In this document: positions 41,430-52,179 of the stretch, one piece after another
Layout of the letters: each line of letters opens with the position of its first letter
Position numbering within the stretch: position 1 is the first letter of the stretch
Assembly (NCBI GenBank): GCA_038380435.1
Contig: JAWZYU010000020.1
Location: 39,960,307-40,024,306 of the forward strand
Origin: Ryuthela nishihirai
Lineage: Eukaryota; Arthropoda; Arachnida; Araneae; Heptathelidae
Direction of reading: 5' to 3'
DNA: 64,000 nucleotides
Made by a program: the position numbers and the translations under genes
Notes under the pieces: generated by a model
What the model was told of the DNA's origin: nothing
Seen by the model: the letters and a program-made list of their open reading frames with translations, nothing else
The model's database searches: none

Positions 41430-43960
41430 GTATTTTTTTTCAAAATGTTTGGTGAGACTACAATCATTTTTTTAAATGGCTTGTGGGACTAGAATTATTA
41501 ACCAAAATGATGGTTGTGAGGAAATAATCTTTTAGCTAAATAGATGGTGAGACTAGAATCCATTAATTAAATGGCTTGTGAAACTATAATCTTTTAGTTA
41601 AATGGCTGGTGCAATTGTAATCTTTTAGTAAAATGCCTGGTGAAACTAGAATATTTTAGCTAAATTGCTGATGAGAGCAAAATCTTTTAGCTCAATGATT
41701 GGTTAGAAAAGAATCTTTTTAGGTAAATAGTTGGTGAGACTAGAATCTTTAGCCAAAATGATGGTTTCTGAGGAAAGAATCTTTTAGCTAAATCGTTGTT
41801 GAAAGCAAAATCTTATAGCTAAATATTTGGTGAGAGCAGAATTTTTTTAGCTAAATAGGTGGTGAGATTAGAATCTTTTAGTTAAATGGATGGTGAGATT
41901 AGAATCTTTTAGTTAAATATATGGTTAGATTAGAATCTTTTAGTTAAATGAATGGTTAGATTAGAATCTTTTAGTTAAATGGATGGTGAGATTAGAATCT
42001 TTTAGCTAAATGGCTGGTGAAACTGGAATATTGTAGTTAAATGGCTGATGAGACTGGAATTTTTAATCAAATGTGGTTGGTGAGGAAATAATCTTTTAGC
42101 TAAATAACTGGTGAAAGCAGAATCTTTTAGCGAAATTATTGGTCAGAGCAGAATCTTATTAGCTAAATAGTTAGTGAGGCTAGAATCATTTAGTTAAATA
42201 TTTGGTAAAACAATAATTTTTTAGCTAATTTAGCTTAGTGGCTGGTGAGACTATAATCTTTTAGCTAATTTAGCTAAGCGGTTGGTGACTCTAGAATCGT
42301 TTATCTAATTTAGCTAAATGGCTTGAAAGACTAGAATCTTTAGCCAAAATAATGGTTGGTGAATGCAGAATCTTTAGCCAAATAATGGTTGGTGAATTCA
42401 GAATCTTTAGCTGAATGCTTTATCAGAGGAGAATCTTTTAGGTAAATAATTGGTGAGAGGAGATTCCTTTAGCTAAATGACTGGAGAGACTAGAATCTTT
42501 AGCTAAAAAATGATTGGTGAATTTAGAATCTTTAGCTAAATAATGGTTGGTGAATTCAGAATCTTTAGCTGAATGCTTTATCAGAGGAAAATCTTTTAGG
42601 TAAATAATTGGTGAGAGGAGATTCCTTTAGCTAAATGACTGGAGAGACTAGAATCTTTAGCCAAATAATGATTGGTGAATTTAGAATCTTTAGCCAAATA
42701 ATGGTTGGTGAATTCAGAATCTTTAGCTGAATGCTTTATCAGAGGAGAATCTTTTAGGTAAATAATTGGTGAGAGGAGATTCCTTTAGCTAAATGGCTTG
42801 AGAGACTAGAATCTTTAGCCAAAAAGTGATTGGTGAATTTAGAATCTTTAGCTAAATAATGGTTGGTGAATTCAGAATCTTTAGCTGAATGCTTTATCAG
42901 AGGAGAATCTTTTAGGTAAATAATTGGTGAGAGGAGATTCCTTTAGCTAAATGACTGGAGAGACTAGAATCTTTTAGGTAAATAATTGGTGAGAGGAGAT
43001 TCCTTTAGCTAAATGACTGGAGAGACTAGAATCTTTAGCCAAAAAATGATTGGTGAATTTAGAATCTTTAGCTAAATAATGGTTGGTGAATTCAGAATCT
43101 TTAGCTGAATGCTTTATCAGAGGAGAATCTTTTAGGTAAATAATTGGTGAGAGGAGATTCCTTTAGCTAAATGACTGGAGACACTAGAATCTTTTGCCAA
43201 ATAATGATTGGTGAATTTAGAATCTTTAGCCAAATAATGGTTGGTGAATTCAGAATCTTTAGCTGAATGCTTTATCAGAAGAGAATCTTTTAGGTAAATA
43301 ATTGGTGAGAGGAGATTCCTTTAGCTAAATGACTGGAGAGACTAGAATCTTTAGCCAAATAATGATTGGTGAATTTAGAATCTTTAGCCAAATAATGGTT
43401 GGTGAATTCAGAATCTTTAGCTTAATGCTTGATCAGAGCAGAATCTTTTAGGTAAATAATTGGTGAGAGGAGATTCTTTTAGCTAAATGACTGGAGAGCC
43501 TAGAATCTTTAGCCAAATAATGATTGGTGAATTCAGAATCTTTAGCCAAATAATGATTGGTGAATTCAGAATCTTTAGCCAAATAATGGTTGGTGAATTC
43601 AGAATCTTTAGCCAAATAATGGTTGGTGAATTCAGAATCTTTCGCCAAATAATGGTTGGTGAATTCAGAATCTTTAGCCAAATAATGGTTGGTGAATTCA
43701 GAATCTTTAGCCAAATAATGGTTGGTGAATTCAGAATCTTTAGCTGAATGCTTGATCAGAGCAGAATCTTTTAGGTAAATAATTGGTAGAGGAGATTCCT
43801 TTATCTAAGTGACTGGTGAGACTAGAATCTTTAACCAAAATGATATTTAGTGAAAGAAGAATCGTTTAGCTAAATACTGCGGTATGTAAGACTATAATCT
43901 TTTAACAAAATTTTTGACAGTTCAGAATCTTTCAGAAAAGTAGTTCGGAGACCAGAATTT
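41430..43960 (+). repeat. 2.5-kb tandem array of ~31-33 bp units with a 158-bp higher-order repeat
   Basis: Monomers carry GAATCTTTTAGCTAAATGG and TGGTGAGACTA. From about 42.4 kb they form a higher-order unit marked by CTGAATGCTTTATCAGAGG at 42411, 42569, 42727, 42885, 43105 and 43263, and by variants at 43421 and 43744. The spacings are mainly 158 bp. The left part is more diverged. Periodic reading frames on both strands here are by-products of 33-bp units. Confidence 0.95.
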
Positions 43961-43964
43961 TTAA

Positions 43965-45685
43965 GAATAAATAATTGATGGGATCAGTAGCATACTCAGA
44001 AACTTCGAATGGAGGAAGGAGGTGAAGTACTTGAGTCTGATTTTCGGAGACCTCCTTAGAAATTTTATATTATTCTGCTCCTCAAGTGGGAGCTTGCAAA
44101 ACCCTTTCTCTCTTGGGAACGCCACTGAGGAGATATAAGATATAGAATATTTAGATACAATGAAGTAGACCAGTGATCTCTTATTTGCATTTCTCTTTGC
44201 AAACTAATTTATATGAATAATAATCAAGAGAATTATTCTTATTTTCAATTGGAAAAGTTTTCAATTATACTTATTCGATAAATAAATATAAAGTTTGAAT
44301 ATGAATTCATTATTTACGTTAATTAAAAATTATTGATATTCTTTGCGTAATGAAAGTTTAAAAAAAATATGGTGTAGTGACTTTATACGATAAATTTGCC
44401 ATGTAATTTCAGTGAAGATTAGAGTACAACTGCAGGGCAGACCAAATAGTGCTAATAATGTGATCTCTTATATTTGATTTCTATGTCTCACTTTAAAAAG
44501 CACCATCAGTATTTTATTAAATAATCCTGTTTTATTCTGAAAGGAACAGATCATCCATAAGAATAGGACCTGACGTGCCTAAAAACTTTGGCATCCTGTC
44601 AAGTTCTCTCATCGTTATGGAGATAAAATTAGTTAATTCTCTAACGAAAACTGTGAAGAAAGGATTTATTGATTCTTCAACTTGTTAATAACAAAAGTGC
44701 CTAAAACAACACGTCTAAAAGGAAGAAAAAAAGGGAAATCTAAGAACAGAAGCCTCTCACAAAGAACAACTTTGTTTCTTCTTCTTATTCAACAACTGTG
44801 ATCCCCATTCTATTCCTCATTATTTTCATCGCCAGTAGCAAGCCCCGTCGTTGCGTATGTCATCATCTTTCCCCATCTTCTGCCTCATCCCCAAGAACAT
44901 CCTTGTGTCTGCCCCAAACCCGATGCTGCAGACCACAAACCACTAATTAGCCGATAATGACCGTGGTCCATTAACGGAGAACTGGTAGTGGTGGGGAACA
45001 ATTAAGGTAATCTATCAGATCTCTGGGAGCTCCACGAGTGACAACTGCATCCATCTTCTCTTCATCCTCTCCGCATTCACTCTTCATCACCAGAACATTT
45101 TCTTACCGGCAACTATAGCTTCAAAAATCCACTTTATTTGTTATGATCTCGTTTAATTTGTATGAGTTTCGTACGCACTTTTTCTTACACACAACTTTCG
45201 CTTCTTATCCTGAATCTCATTCAATATGCTAAATAGATTGTGGATTTCGAATTAAGATATGTATAATCAGGTTGATAGCAAAACAAAGTTCCAATTTCAG
45301 TTTTTATTATTCTTCTGAAACTGAAAGTTAGTTTTTGAACAGTGTTTTGAGAATAAGTTGGGGAATTTTTTTTATCACGGGTTTCGTTTTGGGATTCATT
45401 AGTCTTTTTAATTTCAGTTCAATGTTTGTATTATATTAGCTCTTATAATAACGATACTTTAATTTTGTATACTGCCCTATGAAAATATTAGAGAATTTCC
45501 ATATTATATCAATGGGAATCTAACTTCGAATCTCTACACTTTCTCAAATATGCATTTGGTGAAAAAACATAGCTGAAGATAAATTAAATATCATTATCAA
45601 ATTTATTTAAATCTCGATTTACAACAATAAATTACGATTGGGCAAATTTACCGCAAAATTAATTTACATTAAATAATATCAAATG
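43965..45685. other. No gene supported
   Basis: AT-rich apart from a GC-richer patch at about 44.8-45.1 kb that shows no reading frame I recognise. Confidence 0.4.
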
Positions 45686-45689
45686 TATC

Positions 45690-45945
45690 AAACATGTCAT
45701 TTTAACTTAGCGAAATACAATTTGACATTTTTCAAAGTTTTTTTTTTGTTTTGTTTTCTGAACCATATTATTTTCAATTTATTAATACAAAAATATACTT
45801 TTACACGTATTTTTAATATTATTTTTTTTCCATTTTTTTTTCGGACATCCTTAATTACATTATGATATTGCTGTATTCGCAACTGTAATCATCAAAGAAC
45901 GGCTCGACATAAATATTTCAATCTTGACATATTGATTTTTTTTAT
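45690..45945 (+). repeat. Decayed relative of the 1.3-kb palindrome arm
   Basis: CATCCTTAATTACATTATG, GTATTCGCAACTGTAATCAT and AAATATTTCAATCTTGA align in order with the right arm at about 1560-1670. This shows that the fold-back sequence is dispersed. Confidence 0.65.
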
Positions 45946-46329
45946 ATCAAATCAGGTTGATAGCAAAAAAAATGCTGATAAGAAAAGTGATTCCCCGGAA
46001 AATTTTTTGTGGAAGGCCATGAGTCTACTCATGTTACAGATTTGAAATTTTTGTCTTACAGTCTGAAGATCAAGAGGTTTACAATGAGAGCAGTGATTAT
46101 TTTTCATTACTGCCAATGTAATACAATTTCGTTGAACTATTCCACAGATCAAGATGCAATAGTGGCATACATGAGGTTGTACAGAAGAAAGTTTCTGGAT
46201 GAAGTGGCTTCTTCTTAAGGGGCTTCAGCCAAAATTGATTACTAGAGGGAAGAAGACTTTGAAAAGATTAGGAGTTACACGATAAAGAAAACATTTCTAA
46301 CTGGGCCAGTGCTGCAGGATAAAAAGAAG

Positions 46330-46720
46330 CGGTTGTTTTACCTTTCAGCAACACTTTTCTTTGCACACATAATAGGCTAAATGATCAGGTCACAAGGACT
46401 CCAAGGTCTCAAAGAAAGTTGAGGAAGGGATTCACTAAACAGTTGTTAGAGACAGATGGAAGCCTTCTATCAAGGCCATATATAGTGTTCTTTAATGTGC
46501 ACAGGGCTCTCGTACGCACGGAACCACGATTTCATGTCACATCCGACGAATGGCGTCTTTTCCAACCTCAGTGGTGTCCTCTGTCTCCCCGAGGACAGGG
46601 TGTGGGTTTAACAATAATCTAGTACCTGTGACAGCGTTGAGATAAATTTCAACGCAGTTGTTTGTCCCTGCAGGTGGGACTCGAACAGGTGGCAGCAGGT
46701 GGGACTCGAACAGGTGGATG
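46330..46720 (-). mobile_element. SINE-A copy 18 (old), head rearranged
   Basis: Antisense copy with TTGTTTTACCTTTCAGCAAC, TTCTTTAATGTGCACAGGG and GAGATAAATTTCAACGC. Its head is replaced by two tandem 23-bp copies of a GCAGGTGGGACTCGAACAGG unit flanked by a 16-bp inverted repeat. Confidence 0.85.
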
Positions 46721-46744
46721 CAGGTGGACTGCAGGGACAAACAA
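46658..46744. repeat. 16-bp perfect inverted repeat around duplicated box-B segments
   Basis: TTGTTTGTCCCTGCAG (46658-46673) pairs with CTGCAGGGACAAACAA (46729-46744). The loop holds the tandem copies of GCAGGTGGGACTCGAACAGG. Confidence 0.9.
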
Positions 46745-46986
46745 ATAACCTTTGCTAATGGATAGAAGAAGCTCCTCTTTGATAACGATGTGAATCTCGA
46801 TTTTGTGGCACAGAAACTAAAGATTATCACTAAACTATGTTGGTGGAAAGAGAATCTGATGAAGAACAAGACACTGATGAAGAAAATGAACAGGAAACAA
46901 GAGACAAACCTAAACTTTCCTAAGCGAGAGTCGTCTTAAACAAAGTTGTGAGTTTCATGAGTTGACAAATTCAGACCTACTTTCAG

Positions 46987-47357
46987 AGGAGGATGTGGCT
47001 CAGTCAGTAGCGCCTCAGGCTCGTAATCTGCAGTTGCCAAGTTCAAGTCCCAGCTGGGTCAGCGTCGAGATTTATCTCCATAAAACTCCCCACCCTGTCC
47101 GAGGTCAGTACGGGACACCGATGGGCTTGGAAAGACCGCCGTCTGTCGGATGGGCCGTAAAGCCATAGTCCGTATGCAGGAGAGACATACCGCTGTGCAC
47201 GTTAAAGAACACGCTGGATGGCCTTGATGGGAGGCTACCATCTGTCTCCCAACAGCTGTTCCAATGGGTCTTTTCTGCGCCTTCGGAGTCCTTTTGACCT
47301 TGCCATTTAACCCACTGTGTGCAAAAAAAGTGCCGCTCAGAAGGAAATAATCCAACT
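46987..47357 (+). mobile_element. SINE-A copy 19 with 15-bp duplication
   Basis: Head GATGTGGCTCAGTCAGTAGC, box B AAGTTCAAGTCCC, body and tail GGAAATAATCCAACT. The duplication CAGACCTACTTTCAG (46972-46986) / CAGACTTACTCTCAG (47358-47372) has two transitions. Confidence 0.93.
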
Positions 47358-47374
47358 CAGACTTACTCTCAGCA

Positions 47375-48310
47375 TTTGAGATCCTAAGGCAGATTGTAAT
47401 TCATATTGATTAATCCCATTGGAAAAAAAATATAGAAGATTAGAATTAAATTCTATTACAGAGTGTGATACTTTCTTAAAACAAAATTATTATTTGTAGG
47501 TAATTTTTTATTAAATTTTTCCAATTTTCTTCATTATTTATTCTAAACTTCTAAATGTTTTATTTCAATAAAGTGTCAAAGACTGTTTCAGCAGATTCTA
47601 AAAAACAGCAATATATGAAAAAATGTGAAATGTTCGCCCAGCTTGATTTTGTTGTCATAAGTTAGAATTTCTAAATTTTGAAATGAAAACTTTATCATTT
47701 AAACCAGAATGAGCAATCTTAAGTCTAGTGAGAATAGCAGAGTTTCGAAATCAAGAAAGTTTTGATATTTGGAGAAAAAGTTGTGGCAAGAAATCTGTGG
47801 CAAAAAGAGTTGAATATTTTGTGTTGAATAGGTACTAATTAGATATTATAATTTACATATTAAAAATTCTTTCACTTTCGGCATTCTTAAAATGGAATAA
47901 ATCTTACAGATAATAAATTTCTTATTTTCTGATTTGTGATTTGAAGTGATGAAAAATGTATGGTAGTATGACAATTTCATTAAGATTTGCATCTTTTGCA
48001 GCATTAGATTTAACTATTTCGCAGAGTTAGTTGCTATAAACTAAATGATTGCTTCAATAGCAACGAGAACACCGTGTGTAAGCATGAAGCATTTTAGTAA
48101 ATGACAAGGTAGACCGAAGAAGTAAAATTCAATGGACATAATAAACATTGTTAAGCCTTGAAAACTCACAGTGGATAAGTGGTACCCATCGTCAAATGTA
48201 GTCGAACATTGTTTGCTAGTGAGTAAGTAGAATAGTGGTGATGGTGTTTAATAAACAGTAGTGGTGATTAAAGTTAGGCAGCCTTACGAAAGAGTAGCAG
48301 GAAAGGATGA
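47375..48310. other. AT-rich DNA, no feature seen
   Basis: No gene or repeat family was recognised here. Confidence 0.45.
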
Positions 48311-48326
48311 AGGGTCTAATATTAGT

Positions 48327-48661
48327 TGTTGGGTTGGGTTGTTTTACCTCTGAGCGACACTTTTTTGCACACCATGGGCTAAATGGCCAGGTCACATGGA
48401 CCCCGAAGGCTCAGAGAAGGTTGGGGGAGGGGACCCACTGGAACATCTGTTGGGAGACAGATGGTAGCCTCCCATCAAGGCCATCCAGCGTGTTCTTTAA
48501 CGTGCACAGGGTATGGTTCTCCCGCACAAGGGGCCACCTCTTAACGTCCCATCCGACGGACTGCGGCCTTTCCAAGCCCATCGGCGTCCCCTACTGACCG
48601 TGGGCAGGGCGGGAATTTTGCGGAGATAAATCTCAACGCTGACTCAATCTCAACGCTGACC
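48327..48661 (-). mobile_element. SINE-A copy 20, 5'-truncated with 9-bp duplication
   Basis: The antisense copy lacks the tRNA head, and its 5' edge carries a repeated TCTCAACGCTGAC. The duplication AATATTAGT lies at 48318-48326 and 48662-48670. It sits at the edge of a tandem array. Confidence 0.93.
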
Positions 48662-48699
48662 AATATTAGTAGTAGTAGCTAAAGAATTTGATTGGAGAA

Positions 48700-49240
48700 T
48701 AATAGTAGTAATTTTAAAACCTCGCACGATAATCGTAGTAGTAGTGGTGTTCAGAAAATCTGACTGGAAAGTAACAGTAGCGTTTTTAAAATTGGCTAGA
48801 TAACAGAAATAATAGTGGTCAGAGAAGTTGACTGGAGAGTAAAAGTAGTGATTTTAAAACTGGCTACATCACAGAAATAGTAGTGGTCAGGAAAGTTGAC
48901 TGGAGAGTAGCAGTAGCGTTTTTAAAACTGGCTTGATGACAGAAATAACAGTGGTCAGAAAATCTGAAGAAAGTAACAGTACCGTTTTTAAAACTGGCTA
49001 GATGACAGAAATAATAGTGGTCAGTAAAGTTGACTGGAGAGTAACAGTAGCGATTTTAAAACTGGCTAGATGACAGAAATAGTAGTGGTCAGTGAAGTTG
49101 ACTGGAGAGTAACAGTGGCGTTTTTAAAACTGGCCAGATGACAGAAATAATAGTGGTCAGAGGAGTTGACTAGAGAGTAACAATAGTGATTTTAGAACCT
49201 GGCTAGATAATGGTAGTGGTGGTGATCAGAAAAACTTAAT
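48700..49240 (+). repeat. 67-68 bp tandem array, about 8 units
   Basis: TTGACTGGAGAGTAACAGTA recurs at about 48828, 48896, 49030, 49098 and 49166, a 67-68 bp spacing with one decayed unit between 48896 and 49030. Units also share AAAACTGGCTAGATGACAG and AATAGTGGTCAG. Confidence 0.92.
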
Positions 49241-49512
49241 TCCGTTTGACCAAAACAAATTTTGTAGTAGTAACGCTTTATAATTGAGGAGTAATTTCTG
49301 AATTTATTCGCCTCTATGTGTAGCATTTGTCACAAAATTTGTATGAAAATCTCTGAAAGCGAAAAACCTTTACATGGGATCGGTTCATAATTTGATATTC
49401 CAGGTCCTATTAACTTTTCGAAGTTTTTTCTTCCTTAAACTTCTCTAAACTGGATTTAAATATTTAAAAGCAAAATTTAATCTTAAAAAGATTTAATTTA
49501 CGTACGTATTAT

Positions 49513-50170
49513 GTTACCGCTAAAGCTCGAAAGCCGTTAATGTGCACATTACCTAGCTAATCTGCAGATTAACCGATTTGCTCCGTTAACGTGCGGAATC
49601 AAGAGTTTTCCGCATTTTACCTAGGTAATGTGCACATTAACGGCTTCCGTATCGTTAAAGTTCAAAAGTTTGTTTCTCTCATAGTGGTGAATCTCTTGAA
49701 TATGAATCTTCGTGTCACGTGATTCACTCGTCCGCATTATAAAAAACGCCCCGGATGAGCGGAGGCCAAGTGAGAATGAATCGGTAAAGTGATTCATTCT
49801 TGATAACGAATCACTAAAATGATTCGTTCTCACTTGGCCTGCTCATTTTGGGGGCGTTTTTTATAATTCGGACGACTGATTCATGTTGACAGAGGGATGA
49901 CCCTGGTTTCAACTCTACTCTCGGACACTAGATAAATAACATTATGTTAATTTAAGCGTACAGAAACGTTCCTGTTGTTCCAGAAAAGATCTTATTTTCA
50001 CTTTAACGAGTGCCTAGTAGGTAATGTGCAGATTATCCAGGTAATTTGCAGATTACCTAGGTAATTTGAGAAATGAAACAATTTTCCGCACGTTAACGGA
50101 TCACCCTAGTTAATCTGCACAATACCTAGATAATCTGTAGAATAACTGATTTCTGCACTTTAGCGGTAAC
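49513..50170. mobile_element. 658-bp inverted-repeat element with TTACCTAGGTAATSTGCA motifs
   Basis: The ends are exact inverted copies of GTTACCGCTAAAG, and related sequence extends inwards (TTAACGTGCGGAA, TTAATCTGCA). TTAT flanks both sides and may be a 4-bp duplication. Subterminal regions hold repeated TACCTAGGTAAT-type palindromes. The centre is another palindrome at 49724-49879. There is no coding capacity. I do not recognise the superfamily. Confidence 0.85.
49724..49879. repeat. Inner palindrome of the 658-bp element
   Basis: Arms of about 70 bases share ATTATAAAAAACGCCCC and GGCCAAGTGAGAA, separated by a few bases near TGATAACG. They differ at a handful of positions. Confidence 0.85.
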
Positions 50171-50174
50171 TTAT

Positions 50175-50990
50175 ATATATAATCGCAGCCTATTGTTGGT
50201 TTATTTCCACATTTTTGTACTTTCCGCTGGTGTTGTTCAGTAATGTCACCATGTGCTGCGTATGCTTTTGGTGTTGATATAGCAGAACTGTGTTTTGCAA
50301 ACGTGAGCAACTTTTGTACCTATGCTTTTGTGGCTGAGCTATTCGTATGCGAGTGAGCCAGATCGTCTCAGGTCTCAGCTGCAGTAAGATGTTAGAGAGA
50401 CTTTGCAGCAAGCATATGGCTGCATCACGATCGCCGGGATTACAGTAGTCACTGCTGGATCTTGCGGGCTTCAACACGTCAAGCGAAATTTTGTTTTTTC
50501 TTCTTCAGACAAAGCTCGTTGTTTGGGCTCCACAGAACGGACACTAATAGTTGTAGGAAAAGAAGCAAGTGGCTCACTGTATTTCTCATTTCAATATTTA
50601 CAGATGTTCAGAGACACAATAAAGTACGTAACCTTGATATTGGTACGGAAAATCACATGTAATATAAAAATGAATATCACAGCTCTACTAATTCTAACAG
50701 GATATTGTATTACCAACGAAATTTACCGTTTTCTGTTTATTATGTATAATTGTTTAAACTGATTTGCATTCGACTGTTTGATATATTATTCAAACCGTTA
50801 TTCTTCAGTTCATTTGTATATCTCATATTCAATCATTGTGACCAGAGAAACTCTTCCATACATTTAAAATGGTATCCTTTAGCCATTTGTGGATATAAGC
50901 AATGTTATGTCTGTATATATATATTATCAGAAGCGGAATAAAAATTTTATTTTATTGTAAAAGTGTAGTATCAGTATATTATAAACATTA
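50175..50990. other. No gene supported
   Basis: Overlapping short frames at 50403-50762 have no recognisable domain. AATAAA occurs in ACACAATAAAGTACG, but no transcript can be argued from sequence alone. Confidence 0.35.
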
Positions 50991-51000
50991 TACATACAGG

Positions 51001-51271
51001 CAGGGCCGGATCTAGGGTGGGGGGAGGGAGAATGTTAATAAGGATAATGGAGGCAAATATTATTTAATTTATGCAGAGTTCACGCATTTTTCGAGAAATT
51101 TTAGAGGATTTTGAACGGTGAGTGAAATGTTATACTGCAATAGAAATTCAGTCTCTTGCCGTCCCACCCCTTTCTTCCGGCTCGATTGCATCTCCTTGCA
51201 TTCCCCCCCCCCCACACACACACACACACTTCTCCTCCTTTTTTTTCGTTTTCTTTTTAAATCCATCCCTG
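51001..51271. mobile_element. Small hAT-like MITE, 271 bp
   Basis: Left end CAGGGCCGGATCTAGGG; right end, read inverted, CAGGGATGGATTTAAAAAG. The flanks CATACAGG (50993-51000) and TATGCAGG (51272-51279) fit an 8-bp duplication with two transitions. It contains a C run and (AC)n. It is related to 15909-16110. Confidence 0.75.
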
Positions 51272-51279
51272 TATGCAGG

Positions 51280-51765
51280 TATCCCCAGACAGGCGCATAA
51301 CCAGAATTTAGTAGTTTCGGTGTTGGGTAGAGGGGGGTGGATACAAGAATTCAGTTTCGGAGAGGTACCGAGATTAATTGTTTGGGTTTTATGGCGAAAC
51401 GGCAACTAAGTCCATATTTCGCCAAATTCGTGGTATATACAGCAAAATTAAACAGATAAAAGTCATTGAACACGCAAAGAAAATCTAAAATCAACACCTC
51501 AAAAGGAGGAAAGCAACAAAAATGGGAAACAGAGAACAAGAAAGTAAAGTCTGAACCAAACAATGTGCCTAAAACCAGGGTAAAAAAAATACTCAACAAT
51601 GTTAAAAGTTTAAAGCTAAAAGAGGAAAACAGCAAGAGTGTATAGGGCCCATAGAATAAACACAAGGCAACAGATAAAAGAGAAAGAAACACTAGATACG
51701 AGTAAAATATCCGGTAACAGGAAAAAAATTAAAAACTGGTGTTAAAAGAGAGCTCAGATATAGAG
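51280..51765. other. No gene supported
   Basis: CAGGCGCATAACCAGAATT at about 51291 is similar to GGGCGCATAACTCGAAATT at about 52624, a hint of another dispersed repeat. Frames here show no domains. Confidence 0.35.
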
Positions 51766-51780
51766 AGATCAGATATAGAG

Positions 51781-52163
51781 TTGGGTTGTTTTACCTCTGA
51801 GCGGCACTTTTTTGCACACCATGGGCTAAATGGCCAGGTCACATGGACCCCGAAGGCTCAGAGAAGTTTGGGGGAGGGGACCCACTGGAACAGCTGTTGG
51901 GAGACAGATGGTAGCCTCCCGTCAAGGCCATCCAGCGTGTTCTTTAACGTGCACAGGGTATGGCTCTCCCGCACACGGGGCCACGGCTTAACGTCCCATC
52001 CGACGGACGGTGGCCTTTCCAAGCCCATCGGTGTCCCCTACTGACCGTGGGCAGGGCGGGGAATTTTGCGGAGATAAATCTTAACGCTGACCCAGCTGGG
52101 ACTCGAACCTGGGAACTACAGATTACGAGCCTGGCGCGCTACCGACTGAGCCACCCCCGCCCC
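51781..52163 (-). mobile_element. SINE-A copy 21, near-consensus, 13-bp duplication
   Basis: Antisense copy from TTGGGTTGTTTTACCTCTGA to GAGCCACCCCCGCCCC. The duplication ATCAGATATAGAG lies at 51768-51780 and 52164-52176. Confidence 0.97.
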
Positions 52164-52179
52164 ATCAGATATAGAGATG

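Noticed and set aside
43448..43747. Repetitive protein frames on both strands (LAKDSEFTNHY and MVGEFRIFSQI repeats)
   Set aside because: They exist because the 33-bp monomer length is a multiple of three. Both strands are open, there is no start or exon context, and the array is clearly a DNA satellite.
41430..43960. CRISPR-like array
   Set aside because: The repeats are contiguous variants of one monomer with no unique spacers, in a eukaryotic context with LINEs and SINEs.
50403..50762. 119-codon frame as a gene with a downstream AATAAA
   Set aside because: It overlaps other frames, shows no domain or signal peptide that I trust, and is compositionally like the surrounding non-coding DNA.
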